64,000 nucleotides of DNA from Streptomyces sp. MJM8645 (GCF_001625365.1 NZ_LJJF01000001.1:4289001-4353000), one strand, 5' to 3'; counted from the first letter of the stretch, positions 26,567 to 35,567 are shown. A program made the numbers and translations. Notes: generated from the letters alone by a model not told the origin.

Positions 26567-27307
26567 TCAGCCGGTGCCGGTGGCGAGTTCGATCTCGTCG
26601 GGATCCGGGGCGGCCGGGGGCGCGGGGTGGGCGGGGGGCTTGGGGCGGCGCCCGAAGAGTTCGGCCGGGGTGGGCATCCGGTGCGGGCGGGGCGGGTTCT
26701 GGGGGGCGGTGGGCCGCTCGGCGGGGGAGTCGGTGCTGCTCATCGTGATCCGTCCTCCAACAGGGGTGGGGAGACTGCTCGGGGGTGCGGCGGGGCTCGG
26801 TACGACGACGAGGTGGCGGTGCTGCCCGGTGGTGAGGGCGAGCCGTTCGCGGACGGCGGCCTCGGCCAGCGCGTGGCAGCGGCCGGCCAGCCGGGAGCGG
26901 CGGGCGCGTTCGCCGTGGCCGCACGGCTGGCGGGTCAGCCCGCGCAGCGCGGTGAGGTCCTCCGGGCCGGGCAGGTAGCCGTCGGTCACGGCCTCCTCCA
27001 GGCGTTCCAGGTAGCCGGGGGCACTGCCGGGCAGGGCTGCCCGGTAGCGCCCGAGGTCGGCGAGCAGGAAGGCGCGCAGCCGGCCGCCCTCCTGGACGGC
27101 CTCGTCGATCGCCTCGGTCAGACGCAGCGCGTCCTGGACGTCCTCCGCCCACAGCTCGGCGCCCGGCCCGGCGAACACCGGACGGTCGGGGAGCTGGAGG
27201 TGGACGGGGACGGCGGGGTGCAGGGCTTGGGCGAGGGCGCGGCGCAGCACGCGGACTTCGTCGGCGCTGAAGGCCATGCCGCCGCGCGATCCGTGTGGCG
27301 TAGGCAT
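26567..27307 (-). CDS. Conserved-looking protein of unknown function
   Basis: I do not recognise this 246-residue protein. The first 150 residues are predicted helical and well ordered (FSADEVRVLRRALAQALHP, LRLTEAIDEAVQEGGRLRAF, YLERLEEAVTDGYLPGPEDL) and include RQPCGHGERARRSRLAGRCH, a basic segment with two cysteines and two histidines. After residue 185 it becomes Pro-rich and disordered (RPHRMPTPAELFGRRPKPP). An internal ATG at about residue 188 could start a separate short peptide, but without a convincing ribosome binding site. A TAGTGT hexamer ends 6 nt before the ATG at 27307. It is flanked by terminators on both sides, so it is monocistronic. Confidence 0.65.
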   Translation of the reverse strand: MPTPHGSRGGMAFSADEVRVLRRALAQALHPAVPVHLQLPDRPVFAGPGAELWAEDVQDALRLTEAIDEAVQEGGRLRAFLLADLGRYRAALPGSAPGYLERLEEAVTDGYLPGPEDLTALRGLTRQPCGHGERARRSRLAGRCHALAEAAVRERLALTTGQHRHLVVVPSPAAPPSSLPTPVGGRITMSSTDSPAERPTAPQNPPRPHRMPTPAELFGRRPKPPAHPAPPAAPDPDEIELATGTG

Positions 27308-27313
27308 GGGCTG

Positions 27314-27319
27314 ACACTA
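27314..27319 (-). promoter_or_regulatory. Leaderless-type -10 of the 26567-27307 gene
   Basis: TAGTGT on the minus strand ends 6 nt before the ATG at 27307. Confidence 0.45.
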
Positions 27320-27408
27320 CGTGAGGAATATCCGATTTGTCGGTAGCGTCGCGCCGACGCCCCACGTTCGGCCCGGCGGAATCGGCCGCGGGGGTGGGGG
27401 AGGACGCG

Positions 27409-27446
27409 CGTCGGCGCCCCCCGGGACGGACCGGGGGGCGCCGACG
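27409..27446 (-). terminator. Terminator of the pan/nad/coaX operon
   Basis: A perfect 16-bp stem (CGTCGGCGCCCCCCGG with its complement) on loop GACGGA begins 18 nt after the coaX stop codon. Confidence 0.8.
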
Positions 27447-27464
27447 GTGGGCCCTGGGGGCCGG

Positions 27465-28250
27465 TCAGGCCGGGCGGTTGCGCTCGAAGACCAGGCGCAG
27501 GCCGATCAGGGTGAGCCAGGGCTCGTGCACGTCGATGGTGGAGGCCTCGCCGAGGACCAGGGGGGCCAGCCCGCCGGTGGCGATCACCTGGACGTCGTCC
27601 GGGTCCTTGGACAGTTCCTTGGCCATCCGGTCGACCAGGCCGTCGACCTGGCCCGCGAAGCCGTACAGGATGCCGGACTGCATGCCCTCGACGGTGTTCT
27701 TGCCGATCACGTTGCGGGGCTTGGCCAGCTCGATCTTGCGCAGCTGGGCGCCGCGGAGGCCGAGCGCCTCGACCGAGATCTCGATGCCGGGGGCGATCGC
27801 GCCGCCCACGTAGTCGCCGCGGGCGTTGACGGCGTCGAAGGTGGTGGCGGTGCCGAAGTCGACCACGATGCACGGGCCGCCGTACAGGTGGTTGGCGGCC
27901 AGGGCGTTGACGATCCGGTCGGCGCCGACCTCCTTGGGGTTGTCCATCAGGACGTGCACCCCGGTCTTCACACCGGGCTCCACGATCACCGCGGGGACGT
28001 CGCCGTAGTAGCGGCGGGTCACCTCGCGCAGCTCGTGGAGCACGGCGGGAACGGACGAGCAGATCGCCAGGCCCTCCACCGCGGCCTCCCGGACCGCAGT
28101 GTGGTTGCCCATCAACCCCTGTAGCAGCACTGCCAGTTCATCGGCCGTGCGGCGCGAATCGGTCGAGATCCGCCAATGTTCCACCACGTCCTCGCCGTCG
28201 AACAGGCCGAGCGTGGTCTGGGTGTTGCCGACGTCGATGGTGAGGAGCAT
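27465..28250 (-). CDS. coaX: Type III pantothenate kinase CoaX
   Basis: CoaX phosphorylates pantothenate in the first step of coenzyme A synthesis. The 261-residue ASKHA-fold enzyme has phosphate-1 motif MLLTIDVGNTQTTLGLFDG, the GADRIVNALAA substrate region, and phosphate-2 motif CIVVDFGTATTFDAV, then GGAIAPGIEISVEAL. Unlike type I and II kinases this type is not feedback-inhibited by CoA. It is the last gene of a cofactor cluster, 29 nt after nadC, and ends at a strong terminator. panC and panD in the same unit supply its substrate. Confidence 0.95.
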   Translation of the reverse strand: MLLTIDVGNTQTTLGLFDGEDVVEHWRISTDSRRTADELAVLLQGLMGNHTAVREAAVEGLAICSSVPAVLHELREVTRRYYGDVPAVIVEPGVKTGVHVLMDNPKEVGADRIVNALAANHLYGGPCIVVDFGTATTFDAVNARGDYVGGAIAPGIEISVEALGLRGAQLRKIELAKPRNVIGKNTVEGMQSGILYGFAGQVDGLVDRMAKELSKDPDDVQVIATGGLAPLVLGEASTIDVHEPWLTLIGLRLVFERNRPA

Positions 28251-28279
28251 GGGGCGCTTTCTGCGAGTCGGGACGAGGG

Positions 28280-29251
28280 TCAGGCGCGCAGGTCGAGGCC
28301 GATGTCCAGGATCGGCGAGGAGTGGGTGAGCGCGCCCACCGCCAGGTAGTCGACACCAGTCTGGGCGACCTCGCGCGCGGTGGCCAGGGTCAGGCCGCCG
28401 GAGGCCTCCAGCTTCGCCCGGCCGGCCACCAGCTCGACGGCCTCCTTCAGCTGCGGGACGGTGAAGTTGTCCAGCAGGATCAGGTCGGCCCCGGCCGCCA
28501 GCACCGGCGGGATCTGCTCCAGGGTGTCGACCTCGATCTCGACCGGCAGGTCGGGGTAGGCGGCCTTGACGGCCCGGAAGGCCTCGGCGACGCCGCCGGC
28601 CGCGACCACGTGGTTGTCCTTGACCAGGGCGGCGTCGGACAGGGCCATCCGGTGGTTGGCGCCGCCGCCGCAGCGCACCGCGAACTTCTCCAGCGCGCGC
28701 AGGCCCGGGGTCGTCTTGCGGGTGTCCCGGACGACGGCGCCGGTGCCCTCCAGGGCGTCGGCCCAGGCGCGGGTCGCGGTGGCGATGCCGGACAGGTGGC
28801 AGAGCAGGTTGAGCGCGCTGCGCTCGGCGGTGAGCAGGTCGCGGGTGCGGGAGCGGACCGACAGCAGCACCTGGCCGGCCTCGACCCGGTCGCCGTCCTG
28901 GACGTGCCGCTCGACCTCGAACTCCTCCTCGCAGATCAGCGAGACGACCGCCTCGGCGATCCGCAGGCCGGCCACCACACCGGCCTGGCGGGCGGTGAAG
29001 TCGGCGGTGGCGACGGCCTCGGCGGGCACGGTGGCCACCGAGGTGACGTCCTCGCCGCCGGCCAGGTCCTCGGCCAGCGCCAGGGTGGCGATGTCCTCGA
29101 CCTCGATCGGGTCCAGTCCGGCCTGCTCCAGCAGCTCGGCCAACTGCGGGTCCAGGCCGGTCTCGTAGCCCTCGCCGTCCCCGCAGGCGCAGCCGTCGCC
29201 GCAGCCGCCCTGGGCGTCGGCCAGGGGGAGTTCCTCGTGGGAGTGGGTCAT
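28280..29251 (-). CDS. nadC: Nicotinate-nucleotide pyrophosphorylase (carboxylating)
   Basis: NadC converts quinolinate and PRPP to nicotinate mononucleotide. The 323-residue protein has the N-terminal open-faced domain and the TIM-like barrel with RDTRKTTPGLRALEKFAVRCGG and NHRMALSDAALVKDNHV, which carry quinolinate- and PRPP-binding residues. It has an odd N-terminal extension of about 35 residues containing GGCGDGCACGDGEG, four closely spaced residues of which three are cysteines, before the normal start of the family. It starts 4 nt after the nadB stop codon and is followed by coaX, so it is tightly co-transcribed. Confidence 0.95.
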   Translation of the reverse strand: MTHSHEELPLADAQGGCGDGCACGDGEGYETGLDPQLAELLEQAGLDPIEVEDIATLALAEDLAGGEDVTSVATVPAEAVATADFTARQAGVVAGLRIAEAVVSLICEEEFEVERHVQDGDRVEAGQVLLSVRSRTRDLLTAERSALNLLCHLSGIATATRAWADALEGTGAVVRDTRKTTPGLRALEKFAVRCGGGANHRMALSDAALVKDNHVVAAGGVAEAFRAVKAAYPDLPVEIEVDTLEQIPPVLAAGADLILLDNFTVPQLKEAVELVAGRAKLEASGGLTLATAREVAQTGVDYLAVGALTHSSPILDIGLDLRA

Positions 29252-29255
29252 GGTT

Positions 29256-30929
29256 CTACTGCTCCTCAGGGGTGCTGACGGGGTCGCCGGAGGCGGTGAG
29301 GGTGGTGATCAGGTGGCGCCGCCAGTGGGCGTCGTCGCGCTCGGGGAAGTCCTCGCGCCAGTGGCAGCCGCGGGTCTCCTCGCGCTGCGCGGCGGCCGCG
29401 ACCAGCGCGGTGGAGACCAGCAGCAGGTTGGCGGCCTCCCAGGTCTCCACCCGCGGGTCGGCGGGCTTCTCCTCGGCGACGTGCGCGTGGGCCTGCTCGG
29501 CGAGCAGGGCCAGCCCGGCGGCGGCGCCGGCCATCGAGGCGGCCGAGCGCAGCACGCCGGCGCCGCGCGACATCAGCCGCTGGATCTCGGCGCGCGACTC
29601 GGGGGCGGGCAGCGGCACCGGCCGTGCGGCGCGGGCGGCGGCGACGTCCACGGCGCGCTCGGGCAGCGCGCCGTGGCGGTGCCGGTCGGCGAGGTCGGCG
29701 GCGATCCCCTCGGCGAAGACCAGGCCCTCCAGCAGCGAGTTGGAGGCCAGCCGGTTGGCGCCGTGCACCCCGGTGCAGGCGACCTCGCCGCAGGCGTACA
29801 GGCCGGGGACGCTGGTGCGGCCGTGCCGGTCGGTGCGGATGCCGCCGGAGGCGTAGTGCGCGGCCGGGGCGACCGGGATCGGCTCGGTGACCGGGTCGAT
29901 GCCGTGCGCGCGGCAGGAGGCGAGGATGGTCGGGAAGCGCTGCTCCCACATCTCGGCGCCGAAGTGCCGCCCGTCCAGGTACATGTGCTCGGCGCCCTGC
30001 TCCTGCATGCGCCGGGTGATCGCCTTGGCGACGATGTCGCGCGGGGCCAGTTCGGCCAGCTCGTGCTGCCCGAGCATGAAGCGGGTGCCGTGCGCGTCCA
30101 CCAGGTGGGCGCCCTCGCCGCGGACCGCCTCGGAGACCAGCGGCTGCTGGCCCTCGGCCTCCGGGCCGAGCCAGAGCACGGTCGGGTGGAACTGGACGAA
30201 CTCCAGGTCGGTGACGGCGGCGCCGGCCCGCAGGGCGAGCGCCACGCCGTCGCCGGTGGAGACCGCCGGGTTGGTGGTGGCGGAGAAGACCTGGCCCATG
30301 CCGCCGGTGGCGAGCACCACCGCGCGGGCCCGGACGGCGCCGACGCCGTCGCGCTGGCCCTCGCCCATCACGTGCAGGGTGAGGCCGGCGGCGTGCCCGT
30401 CGGCGTCGGTGAGCAGGTCGAGGACGAGGGCGTGCTCGATCAGCTCGACGCCGGGGTCGCTGCGGACGGCTTCCACCAGGGCTCGCGATATCTCGGCGCC
30501 GGTGGCGTCCCCGCCGGCGTGCGCGATCCGGCGGCGGTGGTGGCCGCCCTCGCGGGTGAGCAGGATCTCGCCGTCGGTGCCGCGGTCGAAGGCGGCGCCG
30601 ACGGCGATCAGCCGGCGGACGGCGTCCGGGCCCTCGGTGACCAGGGTGCGCACGGCCTCCTCGTCGCAGATCCCGGCGCCGGCCACCAGGGTGTCGTCCA
30701 GGTGCTGCGCGGGGGTGTCGCCCTCGCCCAGGGCGGCCGCGATGCCGCCCTGGGCCCAGCGGGTGGAGCCGTCGTCCAGCATCGCCTTGGTGACCACCAT
30801 GGTCCGCAGACCGGCCTTGCGGGCGTTGAGGGCGACGGTGAGGCCGGCCACCCCGGAGCCGACCACGACCACGTCGGTGGTGGCGGTCCAGCCGGGGGCC
30901 GGGGCGGTGAGGCGGTGCGTGGCGGACAT
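29256..30929 (-). CDS. nadB: L-aspartate oxidase
   Basis: NadB oxidises L-aspartate to iminoaspartate, the first step of de novo NAD synthesis. The 557-residue flavoprotein has the FAD dinucleotide fold VVVVGSGVAGLTVALNARKA, the succinate dehydrogenase-like GSTRWAQGGIAAAL loop, the active-site region YASGGIRTDRHGRTSVPGLY and a C-terminal helical domain with AASMAGAAAGLALL. The start was set at the ATG 30929 (MSATHRLTA), with GGAG 11 nt upstream, rather than 18 codons earlier inside panD's end. nadA, the usual partner, is not in the window. Confidence 0.95.
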   Translation of the reverse strand: MSATHRLTAPAPGWTATTDVVVVGSGVAGLTVALNARKAGLRTMVVTKAMLDDGSTRWAQGGIAAALGEGDTPAQHLDDTLVAGAGICDEEAVRTLVTEGPDAVRRLIAVGAAFDRGTDGEILLTREGGHHRRRIAHAGGDATGAEISRALVEAVRSDPGVELIEHALVLDLLTDADGHAAGLTLHVMGEGQRDGVGAVRARAVVLATGGMGQVFSATTNPAVSTGDGVALALRAGAAVTDLEFVQFHPTVLWLGPEAEGQQPLVSEAVRGEGAHLVDAHGTRFMLGQHELAELAPRDIVAKAITRRMQEQGAEHMYLDGRHFGAEMWEQRFPTILASCRAHGIDPVTEPIPVAPAAHYASGGIRTDRHGRTSVPGLYACGEVACTGVHGANRLASNSLLEGLVFAEGIAADLADRHRHGALPERAVDVAAARAARPVPLPAPESRAEIQRLMSRGAGVLRSAASMAGAAAGLALLAEQAHAHVAEEKPADPRVETWEAANLLLVSTALVAAAAQREETRGCHWREDFPERDDAHWRRHLITTLTASGDPVSTPEEQ

Positions 30930-30945
30930 GGCGTCAGTGGCTCCT

Positions 30946-31395
30946 TCAGCGCGCGGCGGTCGGGGCCGCGCCGTTGCCGTCACCGTACGCCTCGTCGCCG
31001 CGGAGCAGTCCGGTGCCCTCCGGGGCCTCGGCGGGGTCGTCGCCCAGGCCGGTGATCCGGTTCCGCTCGTCCACGAAGACGATGCTCGGTGCGTAGCCCT
31101 TGGCCTCGGCCGTGTCCATCTGCCCGTAGGCGATGAGTATGACCAGGTCGCCGGGGTGGACCAGGCGGGCGGCGGCGCCGTTGATGCCGATCACGCCGGA
31201 GCCGCGCGGGCCGGCGATGGTGTAGGTCTCCAGCCGGGCGCCGTTGTTGATGTCGACGATGTGGACCAGCTCGCCGGGGAGCAGGTCGGCGGCGTCGAGC
31301 AGGTCCTCGTCCACCGTGACGGAGCCGACGTAGTGCAGGTCGGCCTGGGTCACGGTGGCCCGGTGGATCTTGGACTTGAGCATGGTGCGGAGCAT
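30946..31395 (-). CDS. panD: Aspartate 1-decarboxylase (pyruvoyl enzyme)
   Basis: PanD decarboxylates aspartate to beta-alanine for pantothenate synthesis. It is made as a proenzyme that cleaves itself between G24 and S25 (HYVGSVTVD) to create the pyruvoyl cofactor. The 149-residue product also has the conserved [20 protein letters not shown] start and [21 protein letters not shown] core; a C-terminal extension of about 25 residues is disordered. Aspartate is also the substrate of the next gene, nadB, so the operon draws two cofactors from one amino acid. A GGAGG site lies before the ATG. Confidence 0.96.
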   Translation of the reverse strand: MLRTMLKSKIHRATVTQADLHYVGSVTVDEDLLDAADLLPGELVHIVDINNGARLETYTIAGPRGSGVIGINGAAARLVHPGDLVILIAYGQMDTAEAKGYAPSIVFVDERNRITGLGDDPAEAPEGTGLLRGDEAYGDGNGAAPTAAR

Positions 31396-31474
31396 TGCGG
31401 GTCACGCCTCCTGTGAGTGCATGCCTAAAGGGGAGCTCTTACCGAACGGTTCCGTGCCGGGTGGCCGGCTGCCC

Positions 31475-31500
31475 AGGTCCTGTCCGGCCGGACAGGACCT
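31475..31500 (-). terminator. Perfect 26-bp palindrome overlapping the panC stop codon
   Basis: AGGTCCTGTCCGG is followed immediately by its exact reverse complement, and the last bases form part of the panC stop codon. With no loop it could be a terminator/attenuator between panC and panD, or an operator for a panD promoter. Confidence 0.5.
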
Positions 31501-32404
31501 AGCGGCAGATGACGTGGACGTTGTCGATCAGGCGGGTGGAACCCACCGTCGCGGCGACGGCCAGCACCGCCGCGCCCTGGAAGTCGTCCGCCGCTTCGCT
31601 GAAGTCGTGCGGGTCGACCAGGGCGAGGTAGTCGAGGGTGATGCCTTCGGCCGCGTCCAGGACCGCCGAGGCGGCCTCGCGGACGGCCTTCGGGCCCTGG
31701 GCGGCGGCGTCCCGGCCGGCGAACAGCGCCTTGGAGAGGGCGAGGGCCTGCTCGCGCTCGTCGGCGGAGAGGTAGCGGTTGCGCGAGGAGCGCGCCAGCC
31801 CGTCCTCCTCGCGGGCGGTCGGCACCCCGACCACCTCGACGTCGAAGTCCAGGTCGGCGACCATCCGCTGGATGATCGCGAGCTGCTGCGCGTCCTTCTC
31901 GCCGAAGAACGCGAAGTCCGGGTCGGTGATGTGCAGCAGCTTGGCGACGACGGTCAGCACGCCGTCGAAGTGGCCGGGGCGGGTGGCGCCCTCGAAGCGC
32001 TCGCCCATCGGGCCGGCCGACAGGCGCACCTGCGGGCGGCCGTTCGGGTACACCTCGTCGACGGAGGGCGCGAACACCACGTCGGCGCCGTTCTCCTCGG
32101 CCAGCTTCACGTCCTCGTCCAGGCTGCGCGGGTAGCGCTCCAGGTCCTCGGCCGGGCCGAACTGCAGCGGGTTGACGAAGACCGTCACCGCGACCCGGCC
32201 CTCCTGGCCGACCTGCTTGCGGGCGGCCCGGATCAGCGCGGCGTGGCCCTCGTGCAGCGCGCCCATGGTCATCACGACTGCGTTGTCGACCGGGCGCTCG
32301 TCCGGCCAGAACGCGGCCTCGAAGTCGTCCACGGTGCGAGTGACGACGGCCCGGTGGACCTTCGGCGCCCGCTGGGTCCTGACCGGCTGCTTTCCGCGTG
32401 CCAT
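31499..32404 (-). CDS. panC: Pantoate--beta-alanine ligase
   Basis: PanC joins pantoate and beta-alanine to pantothenate using ATP. The 301-residue enzyme has the nucleotidyltransferase HxGH motif in [34 protein letters not shown], and the KMSKS-equivalent [12 protein letters not shown]. The start at 32404 overlaps the stop codon of the upstream DUF2520 gene as TAATG, which indicates coupling. Its N terminus has about 40 extra residues before the usual start. panB is not nearby. Its stop codon lies within a perfect palindrome before panD. Confidence 0.95.
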   Translation of the reverse strand: MARGKQPVRTQRAPKVHRAVVTRTVDDFEAAFWPDERPVDNAVVMTMGALHEGHAALIRAARKQVGQEGRVAVTVFVNPLQFGPAEDLERYPRSLDEDVKLAEENGADVVFAPSVDEVYPNGRPQVRLSAGPMGERFEGATRPGHFDGVLTVVAKLLHITDPDFAFFGEKDAQQLAIIQRMVADLDFDVEVVGVPTAREEDGLARSSRNRYLSADEREQALALSKALFAGRDAAAQGPKAVREAASAVLDAAEGITLDYLALVDPHDFSEAADDFQGAAVLAVAATVGSTRLIDNVHVICR

Positions 32405-33414
32405 TAGCGATTCTCCTCGTTCAGTACGTCCAGCAGCGCCGCCGCCGACGCTTCGTCGATCGTCCCGTTGGCGAGCGCCCGCTGCGCGGTGGCGCGGGCC
32501 ATCGCGCGGTAGGCCGCCGGGATGTCCGGGGACACCGTACTGAGCTGCGCCAGGTGGCGCCGCACGGTGCCCGCGTCGCCCCGGGCGACCGGGCCGGTGA
32601 GGGCCGCGTCGCCGGAGCGCAGGCTGTTGTCCAGGGCGGCGCCGAGCAGCGGGCCGAGCAGCCGGCCGGGCTCGGCGACGCCGGCCGTGCGCAGCAGGTC
32701 CATCGCCTGCGCGACCAGGGTGACCAGGTGGTTCGCGCCGTGCGCGAGGGCCGTGTGGTAGAGCGGGCGGACCTGCTCCGGCACCCACTCCGGCTCGCCG
32801 CCCATCTCCACCACCAGCGCCTCGGCGACCGGCCGCAGCTCCTCGGGGGCGGTCACCCCGAACGGGCAGCCGGCCAGCCGGTCCAGGTCGACGGAGGTGC
32901 CGGTGAAGGTCATCGCCGGGTGCAGCGCCAGCGGCAGCGCCCCGGCCCGGGTGGCGGGCTCCAGGATGCCGACGCCGTGCGCGCCGGAGGTGTGCACCAG
33001 CAGCTGCCCGGGGCGGACGGCGCCGGTCGCGGCGAGGCCGGCCACCAGGTCGGCCAGCGTGTCGTCCGGCACGGTGAGCAGCACCAGGTCGGCGGCGGCC
33101 AGCACCTGCGGCGGGGTGACGATCCGCACCCCCGGCAGCAGTGCCTCGGCGCGGCGGCGGGAGGTGGCGGACACCCCGGAGGCGGCGACCACGGTGTGCC
33201 CGGCGAGCTGCAGGGCGGCGCCCAGTGCCGGGCCGACCCGGCCGGTGCCGACCACGCCGACGGCCAGCCGGGCCGGGCGGTTGCCGGGGTCGGCCGGGTC
33301 GTCGGGGTAGCTCGGGTGGCTCGGGTCGTTCAGGTGGCTCGGATCGCCGAAGCCGTCGGCGAGCGGGGCGAACCCGCCGTCGGCGGCGTGGTCGGCACTG
33401 TCGGACGTGTTCAC
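32404..33414 (-). CDS. Rossmann-like/DUF2520 reductase, possible ketopantoate reductase
   Basis: This 336-residue protein has a Rossmann NAD(P)-binding start ([20 protein letters not shown], about residue 52) and a C-terminal DUF2520 helical domain ([40 protein letters not shown]). Proteins of this family sit next to panC in many actinobacteria, and the PanG type of ketopantoate reductase is of this general kind, so conversion of ketopantoate to pantoate is a reasonable inference but is not shown by the sequence. The first 48 residues are a disordered Asp/Pro/Ser/His-rich stretch ([20 protein letters not shown]). The GTG start follows AAGGA. It overlaps panC by one base (TAATG). Confidence 0.85.
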   Translation of the reverse strand: MNTSDSADHAADGGFAPLADGFGDPSHLNDPSHPSYPDDPADPGNRPARLAVGVVGTGRVGPALGAALQLAGHTVVAASGVSATSRRRAEALLPGVRIVTPPQVLAAADLVLLTVPDDTLADLVAGLAATGAVRPGQLLVHTSGAHGVGILEPATRAGALPLALHPAMTFTGTSVDLDRLAGCPFGVTAPEELRPVAEALVVEMGGEPEWVPEQVRPLYHTALAHGANHLVTLVAQAMDLLRTAGVAEPGRLLGPLLGAALDNSLRSGDAALTGPVARGDAGTVRRHLAQLSTVSPDIPAAYRAMARATAQRALANGTIDEASAAALLDVLNEENR

Positions 33415-33496
33415 GGCCCGGCCCTCGTCCTTAGCTCCTCGTTCCGGTCCTCTTCGGGTACCGGACGTACCGGCCCATTCTACGGGCGCTCAGCCG

Positions 33497-33532
33497 GTCC
33501 TCCACGGGGTGCTCCACGGGGTCCTCCACGGG
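33497..33532. repeat. Three 12-bp tandem repeats
   Basis: GTCCTCCACGGG, GTGCTCCACGGG and GTCCTCCACGGG follow each other without gaps in the space between the response-regulator stop codon and the DUF2520 gene start. Confidence 0.7.
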
Positions 33533-33556
33533 ACGCCCGGGGGTGCCCTGGGCCGC

Positions 33557-34246
33557 TCAGTCCGTCGCCCCGGCCCGGATCAGCCCGGCCTCGTAGGCGA
33601 GCACCACGGCCTGGACCCGGTCGCGCAGGCCGAGCTTGGCCAGGATCCGGCCGACGTGGGTCTTCACGGTGGCCTCGGAGAGCACCAGCCGGGCCGCGAT
33701 CTCGCCGTTCGACAGCCCCTGGGCGACCAGCAGGAACACCTCCCGCTCCCGCTCGGTCAGCGGCCCGAGGGCGTCCGAGCCGGGCGCGCTCTGCGGGGTC
33801 GGCAGCACCTCGGCGAAGCGGTCGATCATGCGGCGGGTGGTGGTCGGCGCGACCACCGCGTCCCCGCCGTGCACCGCGCGGATCGCGGCCACCAGCTCGG
33901 TCGGCGGGACGTCCTTGAGCAGGAAGCCGCTGGCGCCGGCCTTGAGCGCGGCGAAGGCGTACTCGTCCAGGTCGAAGGTGGTCAGGATGAGCACGTGCGG
34001 GGCGTTGGGTACGGGGCTGCCGTCCTCGGCCAGGCAGATCCGGCGGGTGGTCTGCACCCCGTCCAGGCGCGGCATCCGCACGTCCATCAGGATCACGTCC
34101 ACCTGGGTGTGCCGCAGCTCCTCCAGGGCCCGGGCGCCGTCGCCGGCCTCGGCGACGATCTCGATGTCGCCCTGCGACTGCAGGATCATCCGGAAGCCGG
34201 TGCGCAGCAGTTCCTGGTCGTCGACGAGCATCACGCGGATGGTCAA
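33557..34246 (-). CDS. NarL/LuxR-type response regulator
   Basis: This 229-residue response regulator has a receiver domain (MLVDDQELLRTGFRMILQSQ, phospho-acceptor aspartate in VILMDVRMPRLDG, conserved lysine in SGFLLKDVPP) and a C-terminal LuxR helix-turn-helix (LTEREREVFLLVAQGLSNGE, then LSEATVKTHVGRILAKLGLR). The start is the TTG at 34246 because GGAG lies 5 nt upstream, but the GTG or ATG a few codons later are alternatives. It follows the sensor kinase gene after 38 nt. A candidate binding palindrome is upstream of the kinase gene at 35568-35580. Confidence 0.93.
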   Translation of the reverse strand: MTIRVMLVDDQELLRTGFRMILQSQGDIEIVAEAGDGARALEELRHTQVDVILMDVRMPRLDGVQTTRRICLAEDGSPVPNAPHVLILTTFDLDEYAFAALKAGASGFLLKDVPPTELVAAIRAVHGGDAVVAPTTTRRMIDRFAEVLPTPQSAPGSDALGPLTEREREVFLLVAQGLSNGEIAARLVLSEATVKTHVGRILAKLGLRDRVQAVVLAYEAGLIRAGATD

Positions 34247-34284
34247 GGTGGCTCCTTCGGGGGGGCGTCGGGGGGACCGGGGGG

Positions 34285-35511
34285 TTAGTGGGCCGCCTTG
34301 AGCGGCAGGATGGCGCGGATCCGGAAGCCGCCGCCGGGGCGGGGGCCCACGTCGAGGCTGCCGCTGACCATGCCGACCCGCTCGCGCATGCCGATCAGGC
34401 CGTGGCCGAGGCCGTCCGCGCCGCCGACGGCCAGTTGCTCGTCGGTGCTGCCGCGGCCGTCGTCCTCGACCAGGACGGCCAGCTCGCGCTCGCCGAAGTC
34501 GACCGCGACCCGGGCGTGCACGTCGGGGCCGCCGTGCTTGCGGACGTTGGTCAGCGCCTCCTGGACGATCCGGTAGACCGTCAGCTCGACGCCGCGCGGC
34601 AGTTCGCGCGGATGCCCGGAGGTCGCGTAGTCCACCTGCAGCCCGGCCGTGCGGACCTGCTCCAGCAGCTCCGGCAGCTCCTCGACGCCCGGCTGCGGCA
34701 CGTACTCCTCGGCGGTGTCGGCGGTGCGTAGCACGCCCAGCAGGCGGCGCATCTCGACCAGCGCCTGCCGGCCGGTGGACGCGATCGTGCCGAGCGCCTC
34801 CTTCGCCTGCTGCGGCGAGTTGTCGAGCACGTACGCGGCGCCGTCGGCCTGGACGATCATCACCGAGACGTTGTGCGCGACCACGTCGTGCAGCTCGCGG
34901 GCGATCCGGGCGCGCTCGGCGGCCACCGCCACCTTGGACTGGGCGTCCCGCTCGCGCTCCAGCCGGGCGGCGCGGTCCTCCAGCTCGGTCAGGTAGGCGC
35001 GGCGCACCCTGGTCAGTCGGCCCCATGCCCAGCACAGGATGAACGGGGTGCTCATCAGCAGCGTGATCAGCGCCGCCTCGCCGAAGGAGTACGGGCGGGT
35101 GTGGTAGTCCCCGGCGCCGTTGGCGACCGTCTTCAGCGGGTGGAGCTGCCAGAACACCAGGGGCCCGGCGGCCAGCCCGGCGACCAGTGCCAGCCGGGAC
35201 GTCCACTTCTGGCCGAAGGCGGCGCCGGTGTACGCGAACACCAGGTAGGCGAGGGAGGAGGCGGCCGGGAGGACGTCGGCGGCCACCTGGCCGAGGCCGA
35301 GGCCGGTGGCGGCCGCCACGGTGACGTCGGGGAAGCGTCGGCGGAAGACCATCAGCGCGGGCAGCAGCACCGCGATCAGGATCTGTGCGTCGAAGCGCCA
35401 GCCGTCGCTGAAACTGTCGTTCGGCAGCAGGCCGACGAAGAGCACCATCGCAGCCCAGGCGGCGTCGACCACCACGGGGTGACGGCGGAGCCAGGCGTTG
35501 AGTCGATGCAC
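34285..35511 (-). CDS. Two-component sensor histidine kinase (HisKA_3)
   Basis: This 408-residue kinase has an N-terminal membrane region of about five or six helices (residues 12-150) with short loops, which suggests sensing in the membrane rather than a large external domain. A coiled segment leads to the HisKA_3 dimerisation box ARIARELHDVVAHNVSVMIV with the phospho-accepting histidine, and then a HATPase domain with VVEDDGRGSTDEQL-like and GLIGMRERVGMVSGSLDVG motifs. The GTG at 35511 lies 6 nt after a TAGGCT hexamer. It pairs with the response regulator just downstream. The stimulus is unknown. Confidence 0.92.
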   Translation of the reverse strand: MHRLNAWLRRHPVVVDAAWAAMVLFVGLLPNDSFSDGWRFDAQILIAVLLPALMVFRRRFPDVTVAAATGLGLGQVAADVLPAASSLAYLVFAYTGAAFGQKWTSRLALVAGLAAGPLVFWQLHPLKTVANGAGDYHTRPYSFGEAALITLLMSTPFILCWAWGRLTRVRRAYLTELEDRAARLERERDAQSKVAVAAERARIARELHDVVAHNVSVMIVQADGAAYVLDNSPQQAKEALGTIASTGRQALVEMRRLLGVLRTADTAEEYVPQPGVEELPELLEQVRTAGLQVDYATSGHPRELPRGVELTVYRIVQEALTNVRKHGGPDVHARVAVDFGERELAVLVEDDGRGSTDEQLAVGGADGLGHGLIGMRERVGMVSGSLDVGPRPGGGFRIRAILPLKAAH

Positions 35512-35517
35512 GTCTCC

Positions 35518-35523
35518 AGCCTA
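35518..35523 (-). promoter_or_regulatory. Leaderless-type -10 of the sensor kinase gene
   Basis: TAGGCT on the minus strand ends 6 nt before the GTG at 35511. Confidence 0.5.
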
Positions 35524-35567
35524 GGCAGTCACCTGGCGTGTTCAGGTCCGCCGGTAGGGCGATCCGT

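Noticed and set aside
26567-26750. A separate small gene starting at an internal ATG in the Pro-rich end of the 26567-27307 gene.
   Set aside because: It lies in the same frame as the longer gene, has no clear ribosome binding site, and its composition is that of a disordered tail.
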